A stretch of 64,000 nt of DNA from Streptomyces hygroscopicus (GCA_002021875.1 CP018627.1:6448001-6512000), one strand, 5' to 3'. Counted from the stretch's first letter, positions 37,369 to 45,896 are shown. Numbers and translations: made by a program. Notes: generated from the letters alone by a model not told the origin.

Positions 37369-39627
37369 ATGGGAAACACGCGCTCGAGCGGCGGGCTGTC
37401 CTCCGCTCAACAGGCCGCCAAGTTCCTCGGCGTCAGCGCGCTGGCCGGTGCCGTGATGGCCGGGCTCGCGCTTCCCGCCGTCGGGGCGCTCGGCCTCGCG
37501 GCCAAGGGAACGGTCGAGGAGTTCGACGGAATTCCGGCCAATCTCAAGACACCGCCGCTCAGCCAGCGGACGACGATCCTGGACGCCGAGGGCGGGGAGA
37601 TCGCGAAGGTCTACTCCCGCGACCGGACGATCGTGAAGCTGAACGACATCTCCCCGTATATGCGGCAGGCGATCGTCGCGATCGAGGACGCCCGCTTCTA
37701 CGAGCACGGGGCGGTCGACCTCAAGGGCGTGCTGCGCGCGGTCAACACCAACGCGCAGGGCGGCGGGGTCTCCCAGGGCGCCTCCACGCTGACCCAGCAG
37801 TATGTGAAGAACGTGTTCGTCGAGGAGGCGGGCGACGACAAGGAGAAGGTCGCCCAGGCCACCCGGCAGTCCATAGGCCGCAAGATCAAGGAACTGAAGT
37901 ACGCGATCAAGGTCGAGAAGGAACTGGGCAAGAAGCGGATCCTCGAGAACTACCTGAACATCACCTTCTTCGGGCAGCAGGCGTACGGCATCGAGGCCGC
38001 GGCCCAGCGCTACTTCAGCAAACCCGCCAAGGACCTGAAGCTGGAGCAGGCGGCACTGCTGGCCGGCCTCGTCCAGTCGCCCAGCCGCTACGACCCGGTC
38101 AGCGCCCCGAAGTCCGCAAAGGAGCGCCGCGACACCGTTCTGCGGCGGATGGCCCAGGTGAAGGACATCACTCCGGCGCAGGCCGCCGCGGCCCAGAAGA
38201 AGCCGCTCGGCCTGAAGGTCAGCATGCCCAGGAGTGGCTGCATCACGGCCGTCCAGGGCGCCGGGTTCTTCTGTGACTACGTCCGCGAGACTCTGCTCAA
38301 CGACCCGGCCTTCGGCAAGACGGCGGAGGCGCGCGCCAAGCGCTGGACGCAGGGCGGCCTGACGATCCGTACGACGCTCGACCCGAAGGCCCAGAAGTCG
38401 GTCCAGAAGTCGATCAAGGCGCATGTCTACCAGTCCGACCCGGTGGCCACCGCCGTGACGCTCGTCGAGCCGGGCACCGGCAAGGTGCTGGGGATGGGCC
38501 AGTCCAGGCCGTACGGCTTCGGTGAGAACGAGACCCAGATCAACCTGTCCGCGGACAGGTCCATGGGCGGCTCGAACTACGGCTTCCAGGTCGGTTCCAC
38601 GTTCAAGCCGATCACCGCGGCGGCCGCGATCGAGCAGGGCAAGAAGCCGTACCAGCGCTACTCCTCGCCGTACAAGATGGCGTATCCGAGCCCGGTCACC
38701 ACCTGCAAGGGCACCTGGACCAACGACGAGGGCGCGACCGTCGAGAACGAGAACGAGAAGGAAGTCGGCCCGTACGGGATGAGGGACGCGACCGCCAAGT
38801 CGGTCAACACCTACTTCGTCCAGCTGATCAGCGACATCGGGGTCTGCCCGGTGACGCAGATGGCCGACAAGATGGGGGTGAAGCGCGCCGACGGCAAGGA
38901 GCACAACCAGGTGCCCTCCCTCACCCTCGGCTCCGAGGGCTTCTCGCCGCTGACGATGGCCAACGCCTACGCGACCTTCGCCAACCGCGGTGTCTACTGC
39001 TCCCCGGTCTTCATCGAGTCGATCACCGGCCCGGACCACAAGGAGCTCAAGGTCCCGCAGTCGAAGTGCTCCCGCGCGATGTCGGCGAAGACCGCGGACA
39101 CCATCAACACGCTGCTGCGCGGGGTCGTCGAGGACGGCACCGGCAAGCAGGCCGGCCTCCAGAGCCGTGCGAGCGCCGGTAAGACGGGTACGACGGACGA
39201 GCGCAGGGCCGCGTGGTTCGTCGGCTACACCCCGAACATGGCCGGTGCGGTGTGGGTCGGCGGCCCGGGCACCAAGGGCGTCAAGATGGAGAACATCACC
39301 ATCGGCGGCGTCCCCCACGACAAGGTCTACGGCGCGGACACCCCCGGCCCGATCTGGAAGGACGCGATGAGCGGCGCGCTGGACGGCAAGCCGGCGCCGA
39401 ACTTCGTGAAGGTCCCGATCAACGACCCGAACCAGCGCAAGCCTCACGACGGCAAGAAGCGGGACGACCGCGACCACAAGCCGGGCCGTAGCAACGACCG
39501 CGGCGGTGGCAACGGCGGCCAGGACAACCCGTGGCCGGACATCTCCCTGCCCCCGGACCTGATCGGCGGCGGCAATGGGAATGGCGGCAACGGCAATGAA
39601 GACGGCGGCTGGAACTGGCCGCGGTAG
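37369..39627 (+). CDS. Bifunctional penicillin-binding protein (transglycosylase/transpeptidase)
   Basis: A 752-residue class A PBP. One N-terminal membrane helix (about 18-45), a GT51 domain with catalytic Glu in AIEDARFYEHG (Glu106) and QGASTLTQQYVKN, then a transpeptidase with Ser410-x-x-Lys413 (STFK), Ser478-x-Asn480 (SVN) and Lys605-Thr-Gly (KTG). It polymerises and cross-links peptidoglycan outside the membrane. The C-terminal 90 residues are a charged then Gly/Asn-rich tail (GGGNGNGGNGNEDGG). It is monocistronic with a clear terminator and diverges from wblA. Confidence 0.95.
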   Translation: MGNTRSSGGLSSAQQAAKFLGVSALAGAVMAGLALPAVGALGLAAKGTVEEFDGIPANLKTPPLSQRTTILDAEGGEIAKVYSRDRTIVKLNDISPYMRQAIVAIEDARFYEHGAVDLKGVLRAVNTNAQGGGVSQGASTLTQQYVKNVFVEEAGDDKEKVAQATRQSIGRKIKELKYAIKVEKELGKKRILENYLNITFFGQQAYGIEAAAQRYFSKPAKDLKLEQAALLAGLVQSPSRYDPVSAPKSAKERRDTVLRRMAQVKDITPAQAAAAQKKPLGLKVSMPRSGCITAVQGAGFFCDYVRETLLNDPAFGKTAEARAKRWTQGGLTIRTTLDPKAQKSVQKSIKAHVYQSDPVATAVTLVEPGTGKVLGMGQSRPYGFGENETQINLSADRSMGGSNYGFQVGSTFKPITAAAAIEQGKKPYQRYSSPYKMAYPSPVTTCKGTWTNDEGATVENENEKEVGPYGMRDATAKSVNTYFVQLISDIGVCPVTQMADKMGVKRADGKEHNQVPSLTLGSEGFSPLTMANAYATFANRGVYCSPVFIESITGPDHKELKVPQSKCSRAMSAKTADTINTLLRGVVEDGTGKQAGLQSRASAGKTGTTDERRAAWFVGYTPNMAGAVWVGGPGTKGVKMENITIGGVPHDKVYGADTPGPIWKDAMSGALDGKPAPNFVKVPINDPNQRKPHDGKKRDDRDHKPGRSNDRGGGNGGQDNPWPDISLPPDLIGGGNGNGGNGNEDGGWNWPR

Positions 39628-39648
39628 CGAAGCCTCGCGATGAAGCGC

Positions 39649-39684
39649 CGAAGGGGGCCGGACAGAGATGTCCGGCCCCCTTCG
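39649..39684 (+). terminator. Hairpin terminator after the PBP gene
   Basis: A perfect 16-base-pair stem (39649-39664 with 39669-39684) closed by a GAGA tetraloop, about 20 bases after the stop. Confidence 0.9.
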
Positions 39685-39853
39685 TGTGTGGACGGGATGG
39701 CGACGCTGCGATCCTTACGGTTGCCATGGCAACAGGCTGACGACACAGAGCAAGCAAGCACAACGCAACGCACACAGGCGTGGGCCACGGCGGAACGCAC
39801 AGCACACGCCACCTAACGCAACGCGAGGGGCACGCCCAGCTCCCGAGCGAGAG

Positions 39854-39914
39854 CTACCCGCCCGCGAGGGATCCGCCCGCGAGCTACCAGCCCGGCTACC
39901 CGCCCGCGAGCTGC
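39854..39914. repeat. Tail repeats of the YqeY-like gene
   Basis: The gene end with its stop, CTACCCGCCCGCGAG on this strand (39896-39910), is repeated exactly at 39854-39868. A third, partial copy (CCGCCCGCGAGCT) lies at 39873-39885. Confidence 0.85.
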
Positions 39915-40366
39915 CGCTTCACCGCGGCGGCGACCCGGCCGCCCTCCGCCCGCCCGGCGATCTTCGGGTTCACGACCTTCATCACGGCGCCCATGGCCCG
40001 CTGCCCCTCGGCACCGCCCGCCGCGGCCTCCCGCACCGCCTCGGCCACCAGGGCGTCCAGCTCGTCGTCCGTAAGAGGCTTCGGCAGATACTCGGCGAGC
40101 ACCTCGCCCTCCGCCCGCTCCCGTTCGGCCTGCTCCGCGCGTCCACCCTTCTCGAACGCCTCCGCCGCCTCGCGGCGCTTCTTGGACTCCCGCGCGACGA
40201 TCTTCTCCACCTCGGCGTCGGACAGCTCACGGGCCCTCTCGCCCGCGACCTCTTCCTTCGTGATCGCGCTGATGGTGAGCCGGAGAGTCGAGGAACGCAG
40301 CTCGTCGCGCGCCCTGATCGCCGCGGTGAGATCGTCCTTCAGCCTGGACTTGAGCGTGGTGGTCAT
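39896..40366 (-). CDS. GatB/YqeY domain-containing protein
   Basis: A 156-residue, highly helical protein that covers the whole YqeY family: MTTTLKSRLKDDLTAAIRAR at the start, EYLPKPLTDDELDALV in the middle and MGAVMKVVNPKIAGRAEGG near the end. The fold is shared with the tail domain of GatB amidotransferase subunits, and tRNA binding is presumed. It diverges from the phosphoesterase gene by about 70 bases. Its stop is spanned by tandem copies of the gene end. Confidence 0.92.
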   Translation of the reverse strand: MTTTLKSRLKDDLTAAIRARDELRSSTLRLTISAITKEEVAGERARELSDAEVEKIVARESKKRREAAEAFEKGGRAEQAERERAEGEVLAEYLPKPLTDDELDALVAEAVREAAAGGAEGQRAMGAVMKVVNPKIAGRAEGGRVAAAVKRQLAGG

Positions 40367-40434
40367 GGCGTCGAGTCTGCCAGCACTGGCCGGGAATCAC
40401 CCGAAGATTTCTCCCCCGGCCGCGTTCTGCGACC

Positions 40435-41373
40435 ATGGACAACATGCGCGCGCGATACGGAGTACCCCTGGGAATCACGGCGGTCGGCGCGGCCGGCCTC
40501 GCCTACGCCGCCGGCTTCGAAGTCCGGTCCTTCAGGCTCCGGCGGATCACCGTTCCGGTGCTCCCGCAGGGGATGCGACCCCTGCGCGTCCTGCAGATCT
40601 CCGACATCCACATGGTGAGCGGACAGCGCAAGAAGCAGCGCTGGCTCCAGTCCCTCGCCGGGCTGCGCCCAGACTTCGTGGTGAACACGGGCGACAACCT
40701 GTCGGACCCGGAGGGCGTGCCGGAGGTCCTGGACGCGCTGGGCCCGCTGATGGAGTTCCCCGGCGCCTACGTCTTCGGCTCGAACGACTACTACGGACCG
40801 AAGATGCGCAACCCCGCCCGCTATCTGCTCGAGAAGGCCAGCGGCCGGCACGGGCTGAATGGCAACGCCCCGGCCGTCGGCGTCATCCACAACCCGTGGA
40901 CGGAGCTCCGTGACGCCTTCGACGCGGCCGGCTGGGTCGGGCTGTCGAATACGCGCGGCCGACTGAAGCTGGAGGACATCGAGATCGCCCTCACCGGCCT
41001 CGACGACCCCCACATCAAGCGCGACCGCTACGCCGAGGTGGCCGGCGGCCCCGAGACGGGCGCCGACCTCTCCCTCGCCGTGGTCCACGCCCCGTATCTA
41101 CGCGTCCTCGACGCCTTCACGGCCGACCGCTATCCCCTGGTCCTCGCCGGCCACACCCACGGCGGCCAGCTCTGCATCCCCTTCTACGGCGCCCTGGTCA
41201 CCAACTGCGACCTCGACACCCGCCGGGTCAAGGGCCTCTCCCAGCACCAGGCCGGCGGCCACACCTCGTACCTCCACGTCTCCGCGGGCTGCGGCACCAA
41301 CCGCTACACCCCGGTCCGCTTCGCCTGCCCCCCGGAAGCCACCCTCCTCACCCTGACCCCCCAGACCCCCTGA
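40435..41373 (+). CDS. Metallophosphoesterase (YkuE-like)
   Basis: A 312-residue protein with an N-terminal hydrophobic helix (VPLGITAVGAAGLAYAAGF) that may anchor it. Calcineurin-fold motifs in order: SDIHM (about 58), TGDN (about 84), GSND in place of GNHD (about 118), VVHAP and AGHTHGGQ. The di-metal site seems complete, apart from Ser/Asn variation in the third motif. Related YkuE/PA4965-type enzymes act on lipid or cell-wall phosphates. It ends about 105 bases before tRNA-Pro. Confidence 0.88.
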   Translation: MDNMRARYGVPLGITAVGAAGLAYAAGFEVRSFRLRRITVPVLPQGMRPLRVLQISDIHMVSGQRKKQRWLQSLAGLRPDFVVNTGDNLSDPEGVPEVLDALGPLMEFPGAYVFGSNDYYGPKMRNPARYLLEKASGRHGLNGNAPAVGVIHNPWTELRDAFDAAGWVGLSNTRGRLKLEDIEIALTGLDDPHIKRDRYAEVAGGPETGADLSLAVVHAPYLRVLDAFTADRYPLVLAGHTHGGQLCIPFYGALVTNCDLDTRRVKGLSQHQAGGHTSYLHVSAGCGTNRYTPVRFACPPEATLLTLTPQTP

Positions 41374-41479
41374 CCCCACCCCCACCCACCGGAACCGCCC
41401 GGAACGCCCCGACCTGCGAGACCTCGGAAACCGGATTTCGTCTCTGGCCACAGGTCCGCTAAAGTAGAGCTCGTTGCTT

Positions 41480-41553
41480 CGGGGTGTAGCGCAGCTTGGC
41501 AGCGCGCTTCGTTCGGGACGAAGAGGTCGTGGGTTCAAATCCCGCCACCCCGA
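41480..41553 (+). tRNA. tRNA-Pro (anticodon CGG)
   Basis: A 74-base cloverleaf: acceptor CGGGGTG pairs with CACCCCG, the anticodon arm CTTCG-TTCGGGA-CGAAG gives anticodon CGG, and the T loop is GTTCAAAT. CCA is not encoded. A hairpin terminator follows at once. Confidence 0.97.
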
Positions 41554-41568
41554 CTGAAGGAACACAGG

Positions 41569-41606
41569 TCAGGGGCCTGATTCGCGAAAGCGGGTCGGGC
41601 CCCTGA
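41569..41606 (+). terminator. Terminator of the tRNA-Pro gene
   Basis: TCAGGGGCC pairs with GGCCCCTGA, then after one mismatch GATTCGC pairs with GCGGGTC (two G-T pairs) around a GAAA tetraloop, 15 bases after the tRNA. Confidence 0.9.
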
Positions 41607-41940
41607 TGCGTTCCGGGGGCCACCTTGGGAGCCATGAGTTGGCGCGCAGTACCTGGTCGCGGCCCGCGCACACCGCGACGCCGATCGGTCGGCCTCATAT
41701 CGCCCCCGCCCAGGCGGATCAGCACTCGTAGGACGTACAGCCACGGGGCATGAACTAGCGATCAGTCAACTCGTGGCTGCGGCACCGAAGATGGCGTCGG
41801 GGCGGTGCGTCCTGGACAGCTCTCGGTCAGGCGCGGCACGGCTTCCGCGTTGTCTTCCGCATACCGCTCGGGTGCCACCCGGTGTGTGCGCCCCCGCCCA
41901 CTGCAGGATCTCCGCGGCCGCCCCGTACGGCGATGTGTTG
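41607..41940. other. Gene-free stretch after tRNA-Pro
   Basis: No supported gene and no second copy of the tRNA 3' end was found, so no att site can be claimed. Base composition is slightly lower in GC. It may be scar sequence at a tRNA integration hot spot. Confidence 0.5.
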
Positions 41941-42345
41941 CTATGCGGACGCGTCGGTCCAGCCCTGGCGGCGTAGGACAGCCGGGATGTCGGGGGCCTG
42001 GTAGTGGGCGCCCTTGAGGACCTTGCCGTCGGCGCGCAGGGTGGGGCGGCCGTCGGGGCCGAGTTTGGTCATATTGGCCCGGTGGATCTCGGCGATCACC
42101 TCGTCGAGGTCGATGCCGTGGACCAGGGCGGTGCCGTAGGCGACGTAGACGACGTCGGCCAGTTCATGGGCAAGGTGGTCGACGGTGCCGTGGGCGCTCG
42201 CCTCGGCTACTTCGGCGCACTCCTCGGCCAGTAGGTCTTGGCGGTGGGCGGCGAGTTCCGGTGAGACCTCGGTGGGGGTCGTACGGGCGTCGAGGCCGAA
42301 GGCCAGGTGGAATTCACGGACGAGGTCGGCGGGAGAGGGGCGCAT
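41941..42345 (-). CDS. MazG-like nucleotide pyrophosphohydrolase
   Basis: A 134-residue all-helical protein with the MazG metal-binding layout EECAEVAEA (about 38-46) and HELADVVYVAYG (about 58-69), ExxE-x12-28-ExxD. Such enzymes remove aberrant or excess nucleoside triphosphates; the C-terminal PDGRPTLRADGKVLKG is typical of the phage/chromosomal MazG-like group. The ATG MRPSPADLV lacks a strong ribosome site. It lies alone on the minus strand downstream of tRNA-Pro, in an accessory-looking stretch. Confidence 0.85.
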   Translation of the reverse strand: MRPSPADLVREFHLAFGLDARTTPTEVSPELAAHRQDLLAEECAEVAEASAHGTVDHLAHELADVVYVAYGTALVHGIDLDEVIAEIHRANMTKLGPDGRPTLRADGKVLKGAHYQAPDIPAVLRRQGWTDASA

Positions 42346-42575
42346 CCGTCCGATCGTACGTGGGGGTCGGCGGCCGGGTGCGCCTGGGCGGGCGGTGCGG
42401 GGGTGGGCGGCCGGGCGTCGTAGGGGCAGGGTGGTCGTGAAGGCGTGCGTGGAGGCGTGCGTAGTGGCGGCGTGCGTGGTGGGGAAGCGTTGTGCGTCGG
42501 CGCGCGGATCCTTGGGCGGGTGCCTAGGGTGAGGCGTATCAGGCCGTTGACCTCCGCCTCCGGGGTGGTGCACCC

Positions 42576-42998
42576 ATGAGTCTCAGCATCCGCAATCAGC
42601 TCCCCGCCACCGTCGTGTCCGTGACCCCTGGCGAGGCCATGGCCACGGTCCAGGGACGGCTGTCCGGCGGTCAGATGGTGACGGCCGCCGTGACCATGAG
42701 CGCCGTGAAGGAGCTCGGCATCGGGGAGGGATCGGAGGTGACGGCGCTGGCCAAGGCCACTGAGGTGGCTCTGGCCACCGGGGAGGTCTCGGGGCTGAGC
42801 ATCCGCAATCGCTTCCCGGGCACGGTCACCCGCCTCACCCTCGGGGCCGCCATGGCCACCGTTGTCATCGCCATCGGCGGTGACCAGGAGCTCACGGCCG
42901 CCATCACCCAGGACGCCGCGGCGGAGCTGGGGCTCACCGAGGGCAGCCGCGTCACCGCGCTGATCAAGTCGACCGAGGTGTCGCTCGCCACCGCGTAG
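42576..42998 (+). CDS. Tandem Mop-domain molybdate-binding protein (molbindin)
   Basis: A 140-residue protein made of two Mop/TOBE repeats: SIRNQLPATVVSVTPGEAMA (about 4-70) and SIRNRFPGTVTRLTLGAAMA (about 74-140). The repeats share SIRN, a central A-M-A-T-V and VTAL-K-TEV-LAT at their ends. Di-Mop proteins bind molybdate or tungstate in the cytoplasm and may buffer it. No Mo transporter or enzyme is adjacent. Confidence 0.9.
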   Translation: MSLSIRNQLPATVVSVTPGEAMATVQGRLSGGQMVTAAVTMSAVKELGIGEGSEVTALAKATEVALATGEVSGLSIRNRFPGTVTRLTLGAAMATVVIAIGGDQELTAAITQDAAAELGLTEGSRVTALIKSTEVSLATA

Positions 42999-43010
42999 GC
43001 CGATGCGTCG

Positions 43011-43040
43011 ATGGTGGTCGGTGGTGGTCGGTGGTGGTCG
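43011..43040. repeat. 10-bp triplicate repeat after the Mop gene
   Basis: GTGGTGGTCG is present three times in tandem (first copy ATGGTGGTCG), bordered on both sides by GTCGATGG. Confidence 0.85.
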
Positions 43041-43124
43041 GTCGATGGGCCGGTTGCCTGACGTCCCCTCCTCGGCCCCGGTCCGCCAGATCGCGCCAAC
43101 CTCCGCGCCCCCACACCATCTACT

Positions 43125-43140
43125 TCTACAGTGCTGTAGA
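43125..43140. promoter_or_regulatory. Palindromic operator candidate upstream of terD
   Basis: TCTACAGTGCTGTAGA is a 16-base palindrome with only the central TG unpaired, followed by an AT-rich TTTTAA, 36 bases before the TerD start. It looks like a repressor site overlapping the promoter (TACA-N4-TGTA halves). The regulator is unknown. Confidence 0.55.
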
Positions 43141-43176
43141 TTTTAACTCCGGTCCACCGAGCACCTGGAGGAGAAC

Positions 43177-43752
43177 GTGGGAGTTTCCCTGTCCAAAGGC
43201 GGCAACGTCTCGCTGAGCAAGGAGGCGCCGGGCCTGAGCGCGGTCATCGTCGGCCTGGGCTGGGACGTGCGGACGACGACGGGCGCCGCCTACGACCTCG
43301 ACGCGAGCGCCCTGCTGTGCGACGAGGCCGGGAAGGTCGCGTCCGACCGGCACTTCGTCTTCTACAACAACCTCACCAGCCCCGACGGCTCCGTGGAGCA
43401 CACCGGCGACAATCTGACCGGTGAGGGCGAGGGCGACGACGAGGCCATCAAGGTCAATCTGGCCGCCGTGCCGGCCGAGATCGCCAGGATCGTGTTCCCG
43501 GTCTCCATCCACGACGCGGACGGCCGCGACCAGAACTTCGGCCAGGTCCGCAATGCCTTCATCAGGGTGGTCAACCAGGCCGACAACGCCGAACTCGCCC
43601 GCTACGACCTGAGCGAGGACGCCGCGACCGAGACGGCGATGGTCTTCGGCGAGCTCTACCGCAATGGCGCGGAGTGGAAGTTCCGCGCGGTCGGCCAGGG
43701 GTACGCCTCGGGGCTCGCGGGCATCGCCTCCGACTTCGGCGTCAATCTCTGA
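43177..43752 (+). CDS. TerD family stress protein
   Basis: A 191-residue protein, the family's usual length. It starts [20 protein letters not shown] and contains [17 protein letters not shown] (first Ca2+ site), [15 protein letters not shown] (second site) and [13 protein letters not shown]. TerD proteins bind calcium and belong to tellurite/oxidative-stress systems; Streptomyces carry many paralogs that affect development. GGAGGAGAAC precedes the GTG. It is followed by a terminator, so later ter genes have their own start or read through. Confidence 0.95.
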   Translation: MGVSLSKGGNVSLSKEAPGLSAVIVGLGWDVRTTTGAAYDLDASALLCDEAGKVASDRHFVFYNNLTSPDGSVEHTGDNLTGEGEGDDEAIKVNLAAVPAEIARIVFPVSIHDADGRDQNFGQVRNAFIRVVNQADNAELARYDLSEDAATETAMVFGELYRNGAEWKFRAVGQGYASGLAGIASDFGVNL

Positions 43753-43765
43753 CGCCCTCCCCCGC

Positions 43766-43809
43766 GGCCGTCGGGCCCGCCCTTCCCCCCTGAGGCGGGC
43801 CCGACGGCC
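43766..43809 (+). terminator. Hairpin terminator after terD
   Basis: A perfect 16-base-pair stem (43766-43781 with 43794-43809) with a C-rich 12-base loop, 14 bases after the stop. Just beyond lie repeats of CGCCAGATGGCTCGC. Confidence 0.88.
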
Positions 43810-43904
43810 CGTTCGCCTGGCTGGATGGCTCGCCCCGCCAGACGGCTCACCCCGCCAGATGGCTCGCGCAGCTCACACGGTTCGGACACATCGAGGAAAC
43901 GGAC

Positions 43905-44675
43905 ATGACCGCCCCACCCGGGTTACAGGCCGAGGACAGGCCCGACTTCGAGCGGGCGCTCCACCAGGCGCTGCGTACGGCGGAGATCCGTGAGGCCCTG
44001 CGGCGCAAGGGGGCCACCGGGGACGCGGACATCCAACGGCTGCGCTCCCAGGCGCTGGTGGAGAGCGAGGCGATCGCGACGGCCGCCGCGCCCGAATACG
44101 CCGCGTACCTTAGGCAACGCACCGCCGCGGCGATGAGCCCGTCCACCGCGCCCGCTGCGCCTGCCCTTTCTGCCTCGGCTGCCCCGTCTCCTGCGGGCGC
44201 CCCCTCGTCTCCTGCGGGCGCCCCCTCCCCCGCGGCAGGCGTCCGTGGACTGCTGCCGGCGCTCGCCGTCCTCGCACCGGCTCTGGCCGGTGTCTCGGCC
44301 GCGGCCTTTCTGCTCCTCGGCGGACTGCTGAAGCTCCTTCACTCCCAACGCGAGCTGGCCGACGCACTGTTGACCGCCGGGCTGACCAGCGCGACGATCG
44401 CGGCGGTCACTCTGGCGGCGGGAGTGGCCTGCCTGCTCGCCACCGCCGTACGCCACCGCACCTCGGCCCCCGACCAGCACCCGCGCTCCCAACGGCATCC
44501 GTACACGCACCCGCCCCACGTCGGGCGCCGGGATGACGCGGCCGTGGCCACGGCCCGCGACGCCTGGCTGAGGGCCCTTCTTCACCGCGGCATCCTGCCG
44601 TTTCTGCACGACCGGCTGAAGATGTCGCAAAAACCGTCCCGGATCAATCAGAAGAGCGAGAAAGGAAGCACATGA
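43905..44675 (+). CDS. Membrane protein coupled to the second TerD gene
   Basis: A 256-residue protein. A cytoplasmic N-terminal region predicted helical (FERALHQALRTAEIREALRR) leads to an Ala/Pro/Ser linker (about 75-112), then two membrane helices (LLPALAVLAPALAGVSAAAF and LTSATIAAVTLAAGVACLLA) and a His/Arg-rich tail. No domain is recognised. The stop overlaps the next ATG, which ties it to the TerD-like protein and suggests a membrane partner of the tellurite/stress system. Confidence 0.75.
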   Translation: MTAPPGLQAEDRPDFERALHQALRTAEIREALRRKGATGDADIQRLRSQALVESEAIATAAAPEYAAYLRQRTAAAMSPSTAPAAPALSASAAPSPAGAPSSPAGAPSPAAGVRGLLPALAVLAPALAGVSAAAFLLLGGLLKLLHSQRELADALLTAGLTSATIAAVTLAAGVACLLATAVRHRTSAPDQHPRSQRHPYTHPPHVGRRDDAAVATARDAWLRALLHRGILPFLHDRLKMSQKPSRINQKSEKGST

Positions 44676-45262
44676 CCGTAAATCTGGCCAAGGGCCAGCG
44701 GATCAACCTGAGCAAGTCCGACGGGGGCGAGCTCAGCGCGGTGCGCATGGGCCTGGGCTGGCAGGCCGCGCCGCGCAAGGGGCTGCTCGCCCGGTTGACC
44801 GCCAAGGAGATCGACCTGGACGCCTCGGCCGTGCTCTTCGCCGGGCGGGAGGCCGTCGACGTCGTGTTCTTCCAGCATCTGACGAGCGACGACGGATCCG
44901 TACGGCACACCGGCGACAACCTCGTCGGTGGCACCGGTCAGGGCGGCGACGATGAATCGATCCTGATCGATCTGCAGCGCGTTCCGGCCCATGTCGATCA
45001 GATCCTGTTCACGGTGAACTCCTTCACCGGGCAGACCTTCGCCGAGGTGCAGAACGCCTTCTGCCGTCTGATCGACGAGACCAACGGACAGGAGCTGGCC
45101 CGCTACACCCTGAGCGGCGGCGGCCCCTACACGGCCCAGATCATGGCCAAGGTGCACCGCGAGGGCGGGACGGGCGGGGCCTGGCAGATGTCGGCGATCG
45201 GCGCGCCCGCCACCGGCCGGACGTTCCAGGATCTGCTGCCGGTCCTCTCCTCCCACCTCTGA
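44672..45262 (+). CDS. TerD family protein (TerZ-like)
   Basis: A 196-residue protein: MTVNLAKGQRINLSKSDGGE, GLGWQAAPRKGLLARLT (a basic insertion absent from the first TerD), EIDLDASAVLFAG and HTGDNLVGGTGQGGDDE for calcium, then AEVQNAFCRLIDETNG. It is coupled by ATGA overlap to the membrane-protein gene. The end of the gene, with the stop codon, is repeated twice downstream. Confidence 0.93.
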   Translation: MTVNLAKGQRINLSKSDGGELSAVRMGLGWQAAPRKGLLARLTAKEIDLDASAVLFAGREAVDVVFFQHLTSDDGSVRHTGDNLVGGTGQGGDDESILIDLQRVPAHVDQILFTVNSFTGQTFAEVQNAFCRLIDETNGQELARYTLSGGGPYTAQIMAKVHREGGTGGAWQMSAIGAPATGRTFQDLLPVLSSHL

Positions 45263-45321
45263 CCTGACAAGCCCTCCCACCTCTGATCCGACAAGCAAGG
45301 TCCTCCCCGCATCTGACAAGC
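45248..45321. repeat. Tail repeats of the second TerD gene
   Basis: Three units: TCCTCCCACCTCTGACCTGA(CAAGC) holding the real stop (45248-45272), CCTCCCACCTCTGATCCGA(CAAGC) (45273-45296) and TCCTCCCCGCATCTGACAAG(C) (45301-45321). TGA is kept in each copy. Confidence 0.85.
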
Positions 45322-45373
45322 GGGCTGAAACGGCCTGTGGCGCGTTTCGCGCCGTCCGAGGGAGAATCTCAGG

Positions 45374-45802
45374 GTGACCGAGCGAAAGCCACCAGGCATC
45401 AGCTTCGAAACATGGGCCGACCGACAGATCCGCGAGGCGGAGGAACGCGGCGCGTTCGCGAACCTCCCGGGAAAGGGAAAACCTCTCCCGAACCTCGGCA
45501 AGCCCTACGACGATCTGTGGTGGGTCAAGGAGAAGATGGCCCGCGAGAATCTGTCATTTCTGCCGCCGACACTCGTGCTGCGCAAAGAGGCGGAGGACGC
45601 CCTCGCCGCCGTGGAAAAGGCGCCCTCGGAGCGGGTGGTGCGGGAGATCCTCTCGGAGATCAATGACAAGATCCGGGAGGCGATCCGGCGGCCCCCGCCC
45701 GGCCCGCCGCTCCATCTCACGCCCTTCGACATCGACGAGGTCGCCCGGGAGTGGCAAGAGCGCCGGGACCGGATGGAGCACGACGAGGATCAGCCCGGCT
45801 GA
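45374..45802 (+). CDS. DUF1992 (DnaJ-homolog-C28-like) protein
   Basis: A 142-residue protein starting at GTG (VTERKPPGISFETWADRQIR). The family core runs from FETWADRQIREAEERGAFAN through LPGKGKPL to the conserved middle section, and a charged helix follows. The function is unknown in bacteria; the human relative is linked to Golgi transport. It converges with the VOC gene across a perfect hairpin. Confidence 0.9.
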   Translation: MTERKPPGISFETWADRQIREAEERGAFANLPGKGKPLPNLGKPYDDLWWVKEKMARENLSFLPPTLVLRKEAEDALAAVEKAPSERVVREILSEINDKIREAIRRPPPGPPLHLTPFDIDEVAREWQERRDRMEHDEDQPG

Positions 45803-45813
45803 CCGCGACGAAG

Positions 45814-45843
45814 GCGGGCCGGGGCGCGTGCGCCCCGGCCCGC
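45814..45843. terminator. Bidirectional terminator between DUF1992 and VOC genes
   Basis: GCGGGCCGGGGCGC and its exact complement form a 14-base-pair inverted repeat with only GT between, separating two convergent genes. Confidence 0.88.
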
Positions 45844-45896
45844 TCGTGGTTCAGGGTCTGCCCGGTTCAGGGCCCATGTTCCAGGGCCGCCCCGGG

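Noticed and set aside
37291..39477. A 728-codon minus-strand frame opposite the PBP gene
   Set aside because: It is a shadow frame without domains, fully antisense to a gene with intact catalytic motifs.
41480..41553. Active attachment site of an integrative element
   Set aside because: No duplicate of the tRNA 3' end, integrase or excisionase was found in the window.
41098..41565. Minus-strand frame ending in SGWRDLNPRPLRPERS
   Set aside because: It is another well-known spurious translation across the tRNA-Pro gene and the 3' end of the phosphoesterase gene.
41459..41725. Minus-strand frame reading GVAGFEPTTSSSRTKRAAKL
   Set aside because: It is the antisense of tRNA-Pro, a frequently mis-annotated spurious protein.
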